Below are positions 35,182 through 44,555 of a stretch of 64,000 bases of DNA, piece by piece. The position numbers and the translations under genes were made by a program. The notes under the pieces were generated by a model. It saw only the letters and a program-made list of their open reading frames with translations, had not been told where the DNA came from and ran no database searches. The stretch covers positions 744,001 to 808,000 of the forward strand of contig CAVOSX010000001.1 in NCBI GenBank assembly GCA_963699015.1. Direction: 5' to 3'. The DNA comes from PALSA-505 sp963699015. GTDB taxonomy: Bacteria > Actinomycetota > Actinomycetes > Streptosporangiales > Streptosporangiaceae. Position 1 is the first letter of the stretch; every line of letters begins with the position of its first letter.

Positions 35182-36618
35182 TCACTCGCCGGCCAGCGCG
35201 TCGCGCAACCGGTGCAGCGACGAGCCAAGTCCCCAGCGCTCCCCCAGCTTGCCCAGCTCGGCGCCGTCCGCCGGGGCGCACGGCAGGTATCCGTCCACCG
35301 GCGGCAGCGGCACGTCGGTGGCCACCCGGACCACCGGCACCGCGGCGGTCAGGTACTCGCGGGATGCCGACAGCTTCGCCCTGACCCCGGCCGGGACGGA
35401 CGCCGCGTACTTGTCGAGCGCGGTGAGGATCCCGTCCAGCGAGCCGAACGACCGGATCAGCGACGCGGCGGTCTTCTCCCCCACCCCGGGCACCCCCGGC
35501 AGCCCGTCGCTGGGGTCGCCGCGCAGCACCGCGAAGTCCGCGTAGGCCCGGCCCGGGATCTGGTACCGCTGGGTGATCACGCCTTCGTCCACCACGTCGA
35601 ACTTGGTCAGCCCGCGCACCGTGTAGATGACCCGGACCTGGCGCTTGTCGTCCACCACCTGGAACAGATCCCGGTCCCCGGTGACCACGTCAACCGGGCC
35701 TTCGGCCTGCGCGGCCAGGGTGGCGATCACGTCGTCCGCCTCGTATCCAGGCGCGCCCGCGATGGGCACCCCGGCCGCGGTGAGCACCTGCTCGATCACC
35801 GGCACCTGGACCGCGAGCCCGGGCGGGGTCTGCTCGGTAATCCCGTCCGCCTCCGCCCGGTGCGCCTTGTAGGTGGCGATGGCCTCGACCCGGAACGCCG
35901 GCCGCCAGTCCGCGTCCCAGCAGGCGATGCACCGGCCGGGTGACCGGCCGCGGACCAGCCTGGAGATCATGTCCAGCAGGCCGCGGACCGCGTTCACCGG
36001 GGTGCCGTCCGGCGCGGTGATGGTCTCCGGCACGCCGTAGAACGCGCGGTAGTACAACGAGGCGGCGTCCAGCAGCATCAGCGAACCCACCCGGCCATCC
36101 TGCCACCGGCCGTGCTGGCCGGCCACGGAAGCCTGGCCGGCCAGCACGAGGAGCATCTCCTCTTCCCACAGCCCGGGCGTCTGCGGCCGGACCTGCTGGC
36201 GCCTGCCGGTGCTGCGGAAACCGGCCCGCCGGTAAAAGGCGCGGGCCCGGTCGTTGCCGTCGGTGACCCACAGGGTGAGCGTCGGCGCGTCCTGGCCGCG
36301 CGCGTGCCGGGCCACCGCGCCGATGAGCCGGCCGGCCAGGCCGGCCCCGCGCGCCTGCGGGCTGACCCACATGGAGATGACATGCCAGCCGCCATCGCCC
36401 TGGCCGTACCCGCCGACCATGCCGACCGCGCGGTCGCCGTCCCAGGCAAGGAAGAAGACCGACGTGCTGACCCACTCCCGCCAGCGCCGCTCGTCGTAGC
36501 CGGTCTCCATGTCCAGCGTCGCGGCGAACGCGTAGGGCGCCTCGGCCAGGGCCGCCAGCCTGACGTCACGGAAGGCGGCCCACTCGCCGGGCGCCAGCCG
36601 GCGGATCTCGTATTCCAT
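35182..36618 (-). CDS. GNAT acetyltransferase fused to 5'-3' exonuclease
   Basis: One open frame of 478 residues encodes two complete domains. Residues 1-160 are a GNAT N-acetyltransferase (MEYEIRRLAPGEW start, acetyl-CoA loop VSPQARGAGLAGRLI, and ARAFYRRAGFRSTGRR). After a linker of about 20 residues, residues about 181-478 are a PolA-like 5'-3' exonuclease/FEN (LDAASLYYRAFYGVPE, GYEADDVIATLA, DVVTGDRDLFQVVDD, and the helix-3-turn-helix GVGEKTAASLIRSFGSLDGIL). Exonucleases of this type normally stand alone beside helY in actinobacteria. An internal GTG at 36090 with AGGA seven bases upstream could also start a separate exonuclease, but no stop codon separates the two domains. Confidence 0.85.
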   Translation of the reverse strand: MEYEIRRLAPGEWAAFRDVRLAALAEAPYAFAATLDMETGYDERRWREWVSTSVFFLAWDGDRAVGMVGGYGQGDGGWHVISMWVSPQARGAGLAGRLIGAVARHARGQDAPTLTLWVTDGNDRARAFYRRAGFRSTGRRQQVRPQTPGLWEEEMLLVLAGQASVAGQHGRWQDGRVGSLMLLDAASLYYRAFYGVPETITAPDGTPVNAVRGLLDMISRLVRGRSPGRCIACWDADWRPAFRVEAIATYKAHRAEADGITEQTPPGLAVQVPVIEQVLTAAGVPIAGAPGYEADDVIATLAAQAEGPVDVVTGDRDLFQVVDDKRQVRVIYTVRGLTKFDVVDEGVITQRYQIPGRAYADFAVLRGDPSDGLPGVPGVGEKTAASLIRSFGSLDGILTALDKYAASVPAGVRAKLSASREYLTAAVPVVRVATDVPLPPVDGYLPCAPADGAELGKLGERWGLGSSLHRLRDALAGE

Positions 36619-36691
36619 GCCTGCGACGATGTCGTGCCGCGGGCTCCGGTGCAACGCCATAGCCGCGCCCGCGGCTAGCATGGCCTGCGCC

Positions 36692-37624
36692 ATGACTCCT
36701 GACCTGGTGCGAGCCGCGGCCCGCCGGATCGGCCCGTTCATCCGGCGCACCCCGGTGTTCCGGGTGATCATCGATGGTCACCCGGTTACGCTGAAGCTCG
36801 AGCACCTGCAGCTGACCGGCTCGTTCAAGATCCGCGGAGCACTGAACGCGCTGCTGGCCGCGCCGGGTACCGAGCGGGTGATCACCGCGTCCGGGGGCAA
36901 CCACGGGCTCGGCCTGGCTACGGCCGCGAGCCTGCTCGACATCAAGGCGACCGTGTTCGTGCCGGAGAACGTGCCCGCGGCGAAGGAACGCCGGATCGCG
37001 GCGGCCGGCGCCGAGGTCATCCGGCAAGGCGTGCGCTATGCGGACGCCGAACAGGCCGCCCGGTACCTGGCCGACCGCAGCGGGGCTCGTTACCTGCATG
37101 CCTACGACGACCCCGAGGTGGTGGCCGGGCAGGGCACGGTCGGGCTGGAGGTTGCCGCGCAGGCTCCGGACTGCGACACGGTGGCGGTGGCGGCCGGCGG
37201 CGGCGGACTGGTCGCCGGGGTGGCCGTGGCAGCGGGCCGCATGGTCGTCGGCGTGGAGCCCGACAGATGCCAGGCGCTGCACGCCGCGGTGGCCGCCGGG
37301 CGGCCGGTCGATGTCCCGATCGACTCGGTGGCCGCCTCCGCCCTCGGCGCCACCCGGGTCGGCGGCGTCCCGTTCGCGGTACTGAAGGCCGCCTCCGCTC
37401 AGGCCGCCGGGTCAGCGGGCGGGCTCATCCTCGCGTTGGTCAGCGACGCCGAGATCCTGGCCGCCCGGGACCGGCTGTGGGAGGAATTCCGGCTGGCGGT
37501 CGAGCCCGCGGCCGCCGCCGCCTTCGCGGCCTGGCTCGGCGGCCGGGTGCCGGGCGAGCACCCGTGCCTGGTGCTGTGCGGCGCGAACGACGACTGGATG
37601 CCGGGTCAGCCCACCGACGAGTAG
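36692..37624 (+). CDS. PLP-dependent threonine/serine dehydratase-like protein
   Basis: The 310-residue protein is a fold-type II PLP enzyme. The Schiff-base lysine is in LTGSFKIRGALNALLA (about residue 47), and substrate binding is by TASGGNHGLGLATAA. The phosphate loop is replaced by a VAAGGGGLVAGVAVA-type tetraglycine segment. It resembles serine/threonine ammonia-lyases and serine racemases; there is no C-terminal ACT regulatory domain, so it would be a catabolic, unregulated form. ATG 36692 was chosen because the family similarity starts there. Its last 19 bases overlap the convergent helY gene. Confidence 0.87.
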   Translation: MTPDLVRAAARRIGPFIRRTPVFRVIIDGHPVTLKLEHLQLTGSFKIRGALNALLAAPGTERVITASGGNHGLGLATAASLLDIKATVFVPENVPAAKERRIAAAGAEVIRQGVRYADAEQAARYLADRSGARYLHAYDDPEVVAGQGTVGLEVAAQAPDCDTVAVAAGGGGLVAGVAVAAGRMVVGVEPDRCQALHAAVAAGRPVDVPIDSVAASALGATRVGGVPFAVLKAASAQAAGSAGGLILALVSDAEILAARDRLWEEFRLAVEPAAAAAFAAWLGGRVPGEHPCLVLCGANDDWMPGQPTDE

Positions 37625-40299
37625 GCGACCACGCCGCGGCGCATCGACTCGGCGGCCGACCGCGCGGTCGCCGCCACGTCGCCGCCGGCCGCCACCGCGA
37701 CCTGGTCCAGCAGGTCGATCACCTGCTTCACCCAGCGGACGAAATCGCCGGGCGCCAGGTTGAGGTTGTCGTCGAGTATGTCCTGCAGGCCGTGACCGCG
37801 CGCCCACCGGTAGGCGGCCCAGGCGAAGCCGAGATCGGGCTCGCGCAGGAACGAGAGCCCGTGGTCGGATTCCAGCTGGTCCAGCTCGCCCCAGACCCGG
37901 ACCATGGTCGTGAACACCTCGCGAACCGGGCCCGGGGGCAGCCGCGGCGGGCTCGCGTCGTCGGCCTGGCGCGACTCGAACGACAGCGCGGACACGCACG
38001 CGGCGAGCTCCGCCGCGCTCAGCCCGTCCCACAGGCCGCGGCGCAGGCATTCGGCTACCACCAGGTCAAGCTCGCTGTACAGGCGGGCCAGCCGCCGGCC
38101 CTCGGCGGTCACGTCGTCGCCGCGCAGGTACCCGAGCCGGTCCAGCACCGCGCAGACCTGGCGGAAGGTGCGGGCGATGACGTGCGTCCGGCCTGCCACG
38201 CGGCGCTCCAGCCCTTCTACCTCGCGCAGCTGGCGGCGGTACTTCTCGGCCTGGCGGACGTGCTGATCGCGGTCCTGGCAGGCATGGCACGGGTGCTCGC
38301 GCAGCCGCCGCCGCAGCGCGGCCACCTCGTCGTCCGGGGTTTCCGCCGAGCGCCGCGGCCGCCCGAGGTCGCGCCCGGCCATCCTGTCCCTGACCGTGAC
38401 CGCCAGGTCCCGGCGATGCTTCGCCGATCGCTCGCTGAACCAGGCAGGCACCCGGATCCGGTCGATGGGCTGGACCGGGCCGCTGAAGTCGGCCGCGGAC
38501 AGCCGCCTGACCTGCCTGCCCGCGGTGAGCACGATGAGTATCCCGGCGGGCCGCTGTTCCAGCACCACGGCGACCCCGGCCCGCCTGCCCGCGGTCACCT
38601 GGATGATGTCGCCGCGGCGCAGCCCCTCGAGCGAGCGTGCCGTGTCCGCACGCCGCAGCGCCGACCGTTCCCTGGCCAGCCGGCTCTCCCGCTCGGACAG
38701 CTCCACCCGGATCCGCGTGTACTCGGCCGCGTCGCCGCGCTCGCAGCTCATCCCGGCGGCGATCCGGTCGAGCTCCTCGCGGCCGAGCCGGACCTGGCGG
38801 GCCAGGCCGGCCACCGCGCGGTCCGCCTGGAACTGGGCGAACGAGGATTCCAGCAAGGTGGCTGCCCTGGCCCGGCCGAACTCGCCGGTGAGGTTCACGG
38901 CCATGTTGTAGGAGGGCCGGAAGCTGGAGGTCAGCGGGTAGGTCCGGGTGCCGGCCAGGCCGGCCACGGCGACCGGGTCCACGCTCGGCTGCCAGAGCAC
39001 CACGGCGTGCCCCTCGATGTCGATCCCGCGCCGGCCGGCCCGCCCGGTGAGCTGGGTGTACTCGCCCGGGGTCAGGTTGGCGTGCGTTTCGCCGTTCCAT
39101 TTGTCCAGCCGTTCGATGACCACGGTCCTGGCCGGCATGTTGATGCCGAGGGCGAGGGTCTCGGTGGCGAACACGGCGCGGATCAGGCCGCCGGAGAACA
39201 GTTCCTCCACCACCTCCTTGAAGGTGGGCAGCAGGCCGGCGTGGTGGGCGGCGATGCCCCGCTGCAGGCCGGCCAGCCATTCGCTGTACCCGATCGCCCG
39301 CAGGTCCTCGTCCGGGATGTCCGCGGTCCGGCGCTCGGCCAGATCCGTGATCTCGGCGGCCTCGTCCGGGGTGGTCAGCCGCAGCCCGGCCGCCACGCAC
39401 TGGGCGGCCGCCGCGTCGCACCCGGCACGGCTGAAGATGAACGTGATCGCGGGCAGCAGGCCCGCCCGGTCCAGGCGCTCGATCACCTCGGGGCGGCGGG
39501 GGACGCCGAACCGGCGCGGCCGGCGGCCGCCGCGTCCCGGCCTGCTCGGTGCCTTGCGCGCCGCCCATTCGTCGCGCTGGGCGATTCGGATCAGCTCCGG
39601 GTTGACCCGGTCCTCGCCGCCGGACTCGGTGAACAGGTCATATAGCCGGCTGCCCGCCAGCATGTGCTGCCAGAGCGGTACCGGCCGGTGCTCGTCCACG
39701 ATCACCGTCGTGCCGCCGCGCACCTGGTCCAGCCACTCGCCGAACTCCTCGGCGTTGCTCACCGTGGCCGACAGGGCCACCACCTGTACCGAGCGGGGCA
39801 GGTGGATGATCACTTCTTCCCACACCGCGCCGCGGAACCGGTCGGCCAGGTAGTGCACCTCGTCGAGCACCACGTAGCCGAGCCCGGCCAGCGTGGCCGA
39901 GCCCGCGTACAGCATGTTCCGCAGCACCTCGGTCGTCATCACGACCACCGGCGCCTCGCCGTTCACGCTGTTGTCGCCGGTCAGCAGGCCGACCGAGGCC
40001 GGCCCGTAGCGTCGGACCAGATCGGAGTACTTCTGGTTCGACAGCGCCTTGATCGGGGTGGTGTAGAAGCACTTGCGCCCGCCGGCCAGCGCCAGGTGCA
40101 CCGCGAACTCGCCGACCACGGTCTTGCCCGAGCCGGTCGGGGCCGCCACGAGCACGCCGTGGCCGCGGTTCAGCGCCTCGCACGCCTCGACCTGGAAGTC
40201 GTCGAAGGTGAAGTCGTAGAGCGACTGGAAGGCGGTCAGGCCGGCCGGGCGGGCGCGGAACGCGGCGTACCGCTCGGCCGGGCTAGCCGGAAGCGTCAT
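37606..40299 (-). CDS. helY: Ski2/Mtr4-like DEVH RNA helicase
   Basis: The 897-residue protein has a superfamily 2 helicase core: Q-region FQVEACEAL, Walker A AAPTGSGKT (about residues 53-61), Walker B VVLDEVHYLADR (DEVH), motif III ALSATVSNAEEF, and motif VI QLTGRAGRRGID. A long C-terminal domain (about 440-897) of the DSHCT/arch type follows. It matches actinobacterial HelY, implicated in RNA processing or decay. It ends the pafB-pafC-tatA-tatC-helY block, 21 bases after tatC, as in mycobacteria and streptomycetes. Confidence 0.93.
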   Translation of the reverse strand: MTLPASPAERYAAFRARPAGLTAFQSLYDFTFDDFQVEACEALNRGHGVLVAAPTGSGKTVVGEFAVHLALAGGRKCFYTTPIKALSNQKYSDLVRRYGPASVGLLTGDNSVNGEAPVVVMTTEVLRNMLYAGSATLAGLGYVVLDEVHYLADRFRGAVWEEVIIHLPRSVQVVALSATVSNAEEFGEWLDQVRGGTTVIVDEHRPVPLWQHMLAGSRLYDLFTESGGEDRVNPELIRIAQRDEWAARKAPSRPGRGGRRPRRFGVPRRPEVIERLDRAGLLPAITFIFSRAGCDAAAAQCVAAGLRLTTPDEAAEITDLAERRTADIPDEDLRAIGYSEWLAGLQRGIAAHHAGLLPTFKEVVEELFSGGLIRAVFATETLALGINMPARTVVIERLDKWNGETHANLTPGEYTQLTGRAGRRGIDIEGHAVVLWQPSVDPVAVAGLAGTRTYPLTSSFRPSYNMAVNLTGEFGRARAATLLESSFAQFQADRAVAGLARQVRLGREELDRIAAGMSCERGDAAEYTRIRVELSERESRLARERSALRRADTARSLEGLRRGDIIQVTAGRRAGVAVVLEQRPAGILIVLTAGRQVRRLSAADFSGPVQPIDRIRVPAWFSERSAKHRRDLAVTVRDRMAGRDLGRPRRSAETPDDEVAALRRRLREHPCHACQDRDQHVRQAEKYRRQLREVEGLERRVAGRTHVIARTFRQVCAVLDRLGYLRGDDVTAEGRRLARLYSELDLVVAECLRRGLWDGLSAAELAACVSALSFESRQADDASPPRLPPGPVREVFTTMVRVWGELDQLESDHGLSFLREPDLGFAWAAYRWARGHGLQDILDDNLNLAPGDFVRWVKQVIDLLDQVAVAAGGDVAATARSAAESMRRGVVAYSSVG

Positions 40300-40320
40300 G
40301 GATAAAGGTTAGGCGCCGGG

Positions 40321-41247
40321 CTAGGGCCTCGGGTCCATGCTGTCGTCGTAGTCGAGCGGCGCGGCCTCGTTATCGCTCAGGCCCGCGTAGGGATCCGGGC
40401 GCCGGGCCAGGCTGCGGTCGTGCGCCCAGATGATGACCTCGGCGACCTCGACGAGCAGCACGCAGGGCGCGGCGAGCAGCAGCATCGTGAGCGGATCCGG
40501 GCTGGGCGTCGCGATCCCGGCGAACACGAATACGGCGAAGATCATCACCCGCCGCCACTTCCTGAACCGCTCGTGCGTCAGGACGCGGGCGTAGTTGAGC
40601 AACACGAGCACCAGCGGCAGCTCGAAGGTCAGCCCGAAGCCGAGCACCATGGCGAGCACGTAGCCGAGGTAGGTGTTGATGCTGGGCAGGACGTTGACCC
40701 CGGCGGGGGTGAGGCCGAGGAAGAACCGCAGCCCCCGGCTCATGACCATGTAGGCGAGCGTGGCGCCGAGGGCGAACAGCGGCACGGCCGCCCCCACGAA
40801 CCCGTAGGCCCACCGCTTCTCCCTGACGTACAGCCCGGGGGCGATGAACGCCCAGAGCTGGTAGAGCCAGATCGGGGACGCGACCACGAGCCCGAAGAAG
40901 AAGGCGACCTCGATCCGGAGGTTGAACGGATCGAAGATGCCGTTGACGATCAGCGAGTAGTCCAGCCCCCGGCAGCTCAGCCTCCCCGAGGGCGTGGTGC
41001 AGATTTCCTGCCGGGCCACCGTGTACGGGTGAACCACGAATCTCCACACCCGGTTGAAGACCCAGGGGATCAGCCCGATCGCCGTCCCGGCCACCAGCGC
41101 CAGCGCCGCCTTGACGACGCGCGAGCGCAGCTCGCGGAGGTGATCCAGGAGCGGCATCTGGCCGTCGGGGTTCTCCCGCCGGTGCAGGGTCAGCATCCGG
41201 TCACCGAGCACCCGCGCGCCGGTGATGGTGTCAGGCAGCTTCGGCAT
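40321..41247 (-). CDS. tatC: Sec-independent protein translocase TatC
   Basis: The 308-residue membrane protein has the TatC N-terminal signature PLLDHLRELRSRVVKAAL (about residues 32-49), six hydrophobic segments, and FVGAAVPLFALGATLAYMVM in the middle. It is the receptor for twin-arginine signal peptides in the inner membrane. A charged 50-residue tail follows the last helix. It lies 19 bases after tatA; there is no tatB, as is usual where a TatA with a longer tail serves, or tatB lies elsewhere. Confidence 0.95.
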   Translation of the reverse strand: MPKLPDTITGARVLGDRMLTLHRRENPDGQMPLLDHLRELRSRVVKAALALVAGTAIGLIPWVFNRVWRFVVHPYTVARQEICTTPSGRLSCRGLDYSLIVNGIFDPFNLRIEVAFFFGLVVASPIWLYQLWAFIAPGLYVREKRWAYGFVGAAVPLFALGATLAYMVMSRGLRFFLGLTPAGVNVLPSINTYLGYVLAMVLGFGLTFELPLVLVLLNYARVLTHERFRKWRRVMIFAVFVFAGIATPSPDPLTMLLLAAPCVLLVEVAEVIIWAHDRSLARRPDPYAGLSDNEAAPLDYDDSMDPRP

Positions 41248-41266
41248 GGCCGCGGACGGACCAGGC

Positions 41267-41584
41267 TCAGCTGGCCTGGTGCGTCTGCCGGGCGGTGTCC
41301 GGCGCCGGCGACTGCTTGCGCAGCTCGTCCAGCTGCTGCTGCAGGGCGTCTACCTGGGCCTGCTGGGTTATCTGGGCGGGGGGAGCCTGCGCCGCAGGGG
41401 TGTGCACGGGAGTGTCGTTGGGCTCTTCGTCCTCGTGCAGGTGGCTGACCTCGGTCTTGAGTATGCGCATCGACTTGCCGAGGGAGCGTGCGGCGTCGGG
41501 CAGCTTCTTCGACCCGAACAGTATGAGGATCACCGCGGCGATGATGAGAATCTTCCACGGGCTGTCGAACAGGTCGCCAATCAT
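41267..41584 (-). CDS. tatA: Sec-independent protein translocase TatA
   Basis: The 105-residue protein has one N-terminal membrane helix (IGDLFDSPWKILIIAAVILILFG), the FGSKKLPDAARSLGKSMRI amphipathic region, and a charged, glutamine-rich tail. The ATG at 41584 was chosen because the family starts just before the helix and AAGAGG precedes it; longer upstream in-frame extensions are not family-like. It lies between pafC and tatC, the standard actinobacterial arrangement. Confidence 0.93.
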   Translation of the reverse strand: MIGDLFDSPWKILIIAAVILILFGSKKLPDAARSLGKSMRILKTEVSHLHEDEEPNDTPVHTPAAQAPPAQITQQAQVDALQQQLDELRKQSPAPDTARQTHQAS

Positions 41585-41723
41585 CTCTGCCCTCTTCAGC
41601 GGGGAGAACATCCCCACGCGGTTGGGGTTCCTGCGGCCGATTGTACAGTCCCGGCCGATGAGCGTGACAGCACGACCAGGAGAACAAGCGTCCGGCGGTA
41701 TTCGCCGGCCGGCCGGGTTCGGT

Positions 41724-42710
41724 TCAGTTCTCTGGCCCGGGAATCCCGGACGCGTACTGGGCCAGCGCGACGGCGGCATCCTCGCTGACCTGGGCGGCCA
41801 GGTCAGCGGGGGCGACGACCCGGCCGTCCTCGCCCAGCCGCAGGGCCAGCCGGCGGACCCAGCGCGTGTCGGGCGTGCGCAGCGTCACCCGGAGCTCATC
41901 GTCGCGGCGGTCCACGCTCTCGCACGGGTAGTACTCGGCAACCCAGTGCCCGGCGGGCCGCAGCTCGAGAACGACGATGACGTCCTGCGGCGACGGCCGG
42001 AACAGCCCCTCGTCCACGTCCACCGGCTCGGCCTCGGGCGGGACCGCGGCCGCCACGTCCAGCACCTGCATGCCGAGCACCCGGTCCAGCCGGAACAGCC
42101 GCACTCCCTCGGCGCGCCGGCACCAGCCTTCCAGGTAGGTGCGTCCCTCGACCACCAGCAGCCGCATCGGGTCGACGTCCCGCTCGGTGGCCTCGTCCCG
42201 TCCGGGCACGTAGTAGCGCAGGTGTATCCGCCGCCGTCGCTCGATGGCATCCTGCATCTGGCCGAGCACGTCGTCGGCGTGCCCCTTGTCCACCTGCACC
42301 TGGACCTGCGCGCTGACCGCGGCGGCCTCCCCCGCCGCCGCCTCCAGCTTGGCGATCGTCCGGCTGAGCGCCGGGGAGTCGGACGGAGCCACCTCGGCGA
42401 GCATCCGCAGCGCGACCAGCAGCGCGCTCGCCTCGTCCGCGCCGAGCCGCAGCGGGCGGCCGATCGACTCGGCCTCGCTGACCACGATCTCGCCGCCCTC
42501 GTAGGACAGGTCGATCGGGCAGTACGGGTCGGGTGCCCGCAGCTCGACGCACCACAGCATGTTGAGGTCGTCGACGAGCTCGCGCTCGGTCACGCCGAAC
42601 GCGGTCGCGGTCTCGGCCAGGCCCACGGTGTTCCGGCTGACCACGTAGGGAACCAGGGCCAGCAGCCGCTGCAGCCGCTGGCTGCCGGTCTGTACTGAGG
42701 ACCCCGTCAC
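41724..42710 (-). CDS. pafC: WYL-domain transcriptional regulator PafC
   Basis: The 328-residue protein has an N-terminal winged helix (QRLQRLLALVPYVVSRNTVGLAETATAFGVTERELVDDLNML region), a WYL domain (about 150-220, RIHLRYYVPGRDE and GRTYLEGWCRRAEGVRLFRLDRVLGM) and a C-terminal WCX extension. With PafB it forms the heterodimeric activator of the LexA-independent DNA-damage response in mycobacteria. Its start overlaps the pafB stop by four bases (ATGA), so the two are co-translated in equal amounts. Confidence 0.93.
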   Translation of the reverse strand: MTGSSVQTGSQRLQRLLALVPYVVSRNTVGLAETATAFGVTERELVDDLNMLWCVELRAPDPYCPIDLSYEGGEIVVSEAESIGRPLRLGADEASALLVALRMLAEVAPSDSPALSRTIAKLEAAAGEAAAVSAQVQVQVDKGHADDVLGQMQDAIERRRRIHLRYYVPGRDEATERDVDPMRLLVVEGRTYLEGWCRRAEGVRLFRLDRVLGMQVLDVAAAVPPEAEPVDVDEGLFRPSPQDVIVVLELRPAGHWVAEYYPCESVDRRDDELRVTLRTPDTRWVRRLALRLGEDGRVVAPADLAAQVSEDAAVALAQYASGIPGPEN

Positions 42711-43654
42711 TGCGGCACCCCTTTCAGCCGCCGGATCGCGGCCTCGCGCAGGTCGGGCGGATCCACGACGATCACGTCCGCGCCGAACGAGGCCAGGTAA
42801 TCGGAATACCCGATGTCATGGAACGAGACCTGGACGGTGTCCCACCCGTCGCCGCCGGGCTGCTCGGCCAGCGCGTAGCGGCGCAGCCCGTGCCCGGCTC
42901 CGGTCCGCACCCGCAGCGTGGCCGTTCGGTGCGCCGGCGGGCTCGAGTCCCAGTCCCTGACCAGCTCGCGCACGTCGGTGCCCGCGGGCACGACGACGCT
43001 GCCGGGCGGGCCGCTGAACGACACCGCCCCCTCGATCCGGCTGAGCCTGAACACCCGCACGGCATCGCGGTCCAGGTCGTGTCCGGCCACGTACCAGCGG
43101 CCGTGCCGGTTGACCACCCCCCAGGGCTCCAGCCGGCGCTGCTGCGGCCCGGTCCGGCCCGCCGCGCGGTAGGCGAAGGTGACGGGGCGGCGTTCCATGA
43201 CCGCCTCCCACAAAGGGCCGAACGCGGCTTCGCCGGTGTGGACTCTGGGCTCTATGACGGCCCGCGTGCCGTCCTCGGCGTCAATCCCGGCCGCCCGCAG
43301 CTTCAGCAGCGCCCCCGCCGCGGCCCCGGCCAGCTCGGCCCGCTGCCAGACCCGGGCGGCCAGCCCGAGCACGGCCGCCTCGTCCGGCTCGAGCGTGATC
43401 TCCGGCAGCTCGTAGGCCTGGCGCCGGATCCGGTAGCCCGCCTCCTCGTCCCCCGGTGACGCGAGGTCGGTCTCCAGCGGGATGCCGAGTTCGCGCAGTT
43501 CCTCCTTGTCCCGTTCGAACATGCGCTTGAACGCCTCGAACGAGTCCGGGTAACCGGGAACAGCCTCGCGGATCTGCGCCGCGGTCAGGGCACGCCGGGT
43601 TGACAGCAGGCAGACAACCAGGCTGAGTAGCCTCTCCGTCTTCCGCCGCGACAT
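42707..43654 (-). CDS. pafB: WYL-domain transcriptional regulator PafB
   Basis: The 315-residue protein starts SRRKTERLLSLVVCLLST, the PafB winged-helix start. It has the WYL segment RHGRWYVAGHDLDRDAVRVFRLSRIEG (about 185-212) and a WCX domain with the FGADVIVVDPPDLREAAI end. It pairs with PafC. It begins a five-gene block (pafB-pafC-tatA-tatC-helY), preceded by GGAGAGGG. The pupylation genes proper (pafA) are about 11 kb upstream here instead of adjacent. Confidence 0.93.
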   Translation of the reverse strand: MSRRKTERLLSLVVCLLSTRRALTAAQIREAVPGYPDSFEAFKRMFERDKEELRELGIPLETDLASPGDEEAGYRIRRQAYELPEITLEPDEAAVLGLAARVWQRAELAGAAAGALLKLRAAGIDAEDGTRAVIEPRVHTGEAAFGPLWEAVMERRPVTFAYRAAGRTGPQQRRLEPWGVVNRHGRWYVAGHDLDRDAVRVFRLSRIEGAVSFSGPPGSVVVPAGTDVRELVRDWDSSPPAHRTATLRVRTGAGHGLRRYALAEQPGGDGWDTVQVSFHDIGYSDYLASFGADVIVVDPPDLREAAIRRLKGVPQ

Positions 43655-43735
43655 CGCCGTCCCTCTCCGGAACCCCCTGCGCAGTATTGTCTCTCCCCCG
43701 CGCCCCGGCTAACGCCAGCCAGCTGACAACGGTGG

Positions 43736-44503
43736 TCACTGGGTCTCCTGCGGTTGCAGCAGGATCGGCAGGGCCAGGGCGAACAGGGTGAAGGCCGTCA
43801 GCACCGGCCACAGTACCCCGTAGCGGGTCAGGAACGCACCCGCGGTCGCGCCGATCACGAAGATGACGACGGACACGCCGCGCCGCAGCGCACGGGGATT
43901 TTCCCCGCCTCCCAGCGGGCAATCCGCCCACAGGCCCAGGTACGTGAAGGTGAACAGGTTGGTGGCCAGGTCGCGGATCCCCCAGCGGCGCATCAGGGTG
44001 TTCTGGATGCCCATCGCGAAGGAGAGGATCATGATCACCGGATAGCGGTCGATGTTGGCCGGCCCGGGGTGGGTGAGCAGGATGACGAGCACGGCGGCGC
44101 CGATCAGGCTTCCGTCGATGGCAAACCCGGCCCGCCGGCCCGGTTCCCCGGCCCGCACGAGCCTGCCGCCGATCACCGCCCCCACGCCGAAGGCAGCCAG
44201 TGCCGCTAAGTACGGCACGATCGTGCCGCCGGGAAAGATCGACGCGAACCGGCCGTGGCTACCGCGCACGCCCAGCGAGAAGGAGAGCAGAAGGATGTTG
44301 CCGGTCATGGTCTCGACGAAGATCAGGCCCAGCCCCAGGAAGCTGGCGGCGTCGAGCAACCCGCAGACGGCGGTGATGCAGTAGACGCCCATGGTCAGCG
44401 GTGGGCGCCGGATGCGCTGCCGCCCGACCGCCGGACCGGGGATGCCCGCGACGTCGGCCGGGGCCACGGCCCCGGTCCCCGGATCGCCTGGATCGTCCGG
44501 CAT
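43736..44503 (-). CDS. DUF1275 (YoaK-like) membrane protein
   Basis: The 255-residue protein has about six membrane segments. It contains the family pattern GLLDAASFLGLGLIFVETMTGNILLLSFSLG (start of helices 1-2) and MGIQNTLMRRWGIRDLATNLFTFTYLGL (around 165-192). Function of this family is unknown; transporter or stress roles have been proposed. It lies 81 bases upstream of pafB in the same direction and is divergent from the DUF3866 gene. Confidence 0.87.
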   Translation of the reverse strand: MPDDPGDPGTGAVAPADVAGIPGPAVGRQRIRRPPLTMGVYCITAVCGLLDAASFLGLGLIFVETMTGNILLLSFSLGVRGSHGRFASIFPGGTIVPYLAALAAFGVGAVIGGRLVRAGEPGRRAGFAIDGSLIGAAVLVILLTHPGPANIDRYPVIMILSFAMGIQNTLMRRWGIRDLATNLFTFTYLGLWADCPLGGGENPRALRRGVSVVIFVIGATAGAFLTRYGVLWPVLTAFTLFALALPILLQPQETQ

Positions 44504-44555
44504 GCACCCAGGGTATGGGCAGCGCAGGGGCCAGTCTCCCGTTACCCTGCCTGGG

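Noticed and set aside
37267..39645. Long plus-strand open frame opposite helY
   Set aside because: Shadow of a typical helicase gene; no domains and low-complexity composition.
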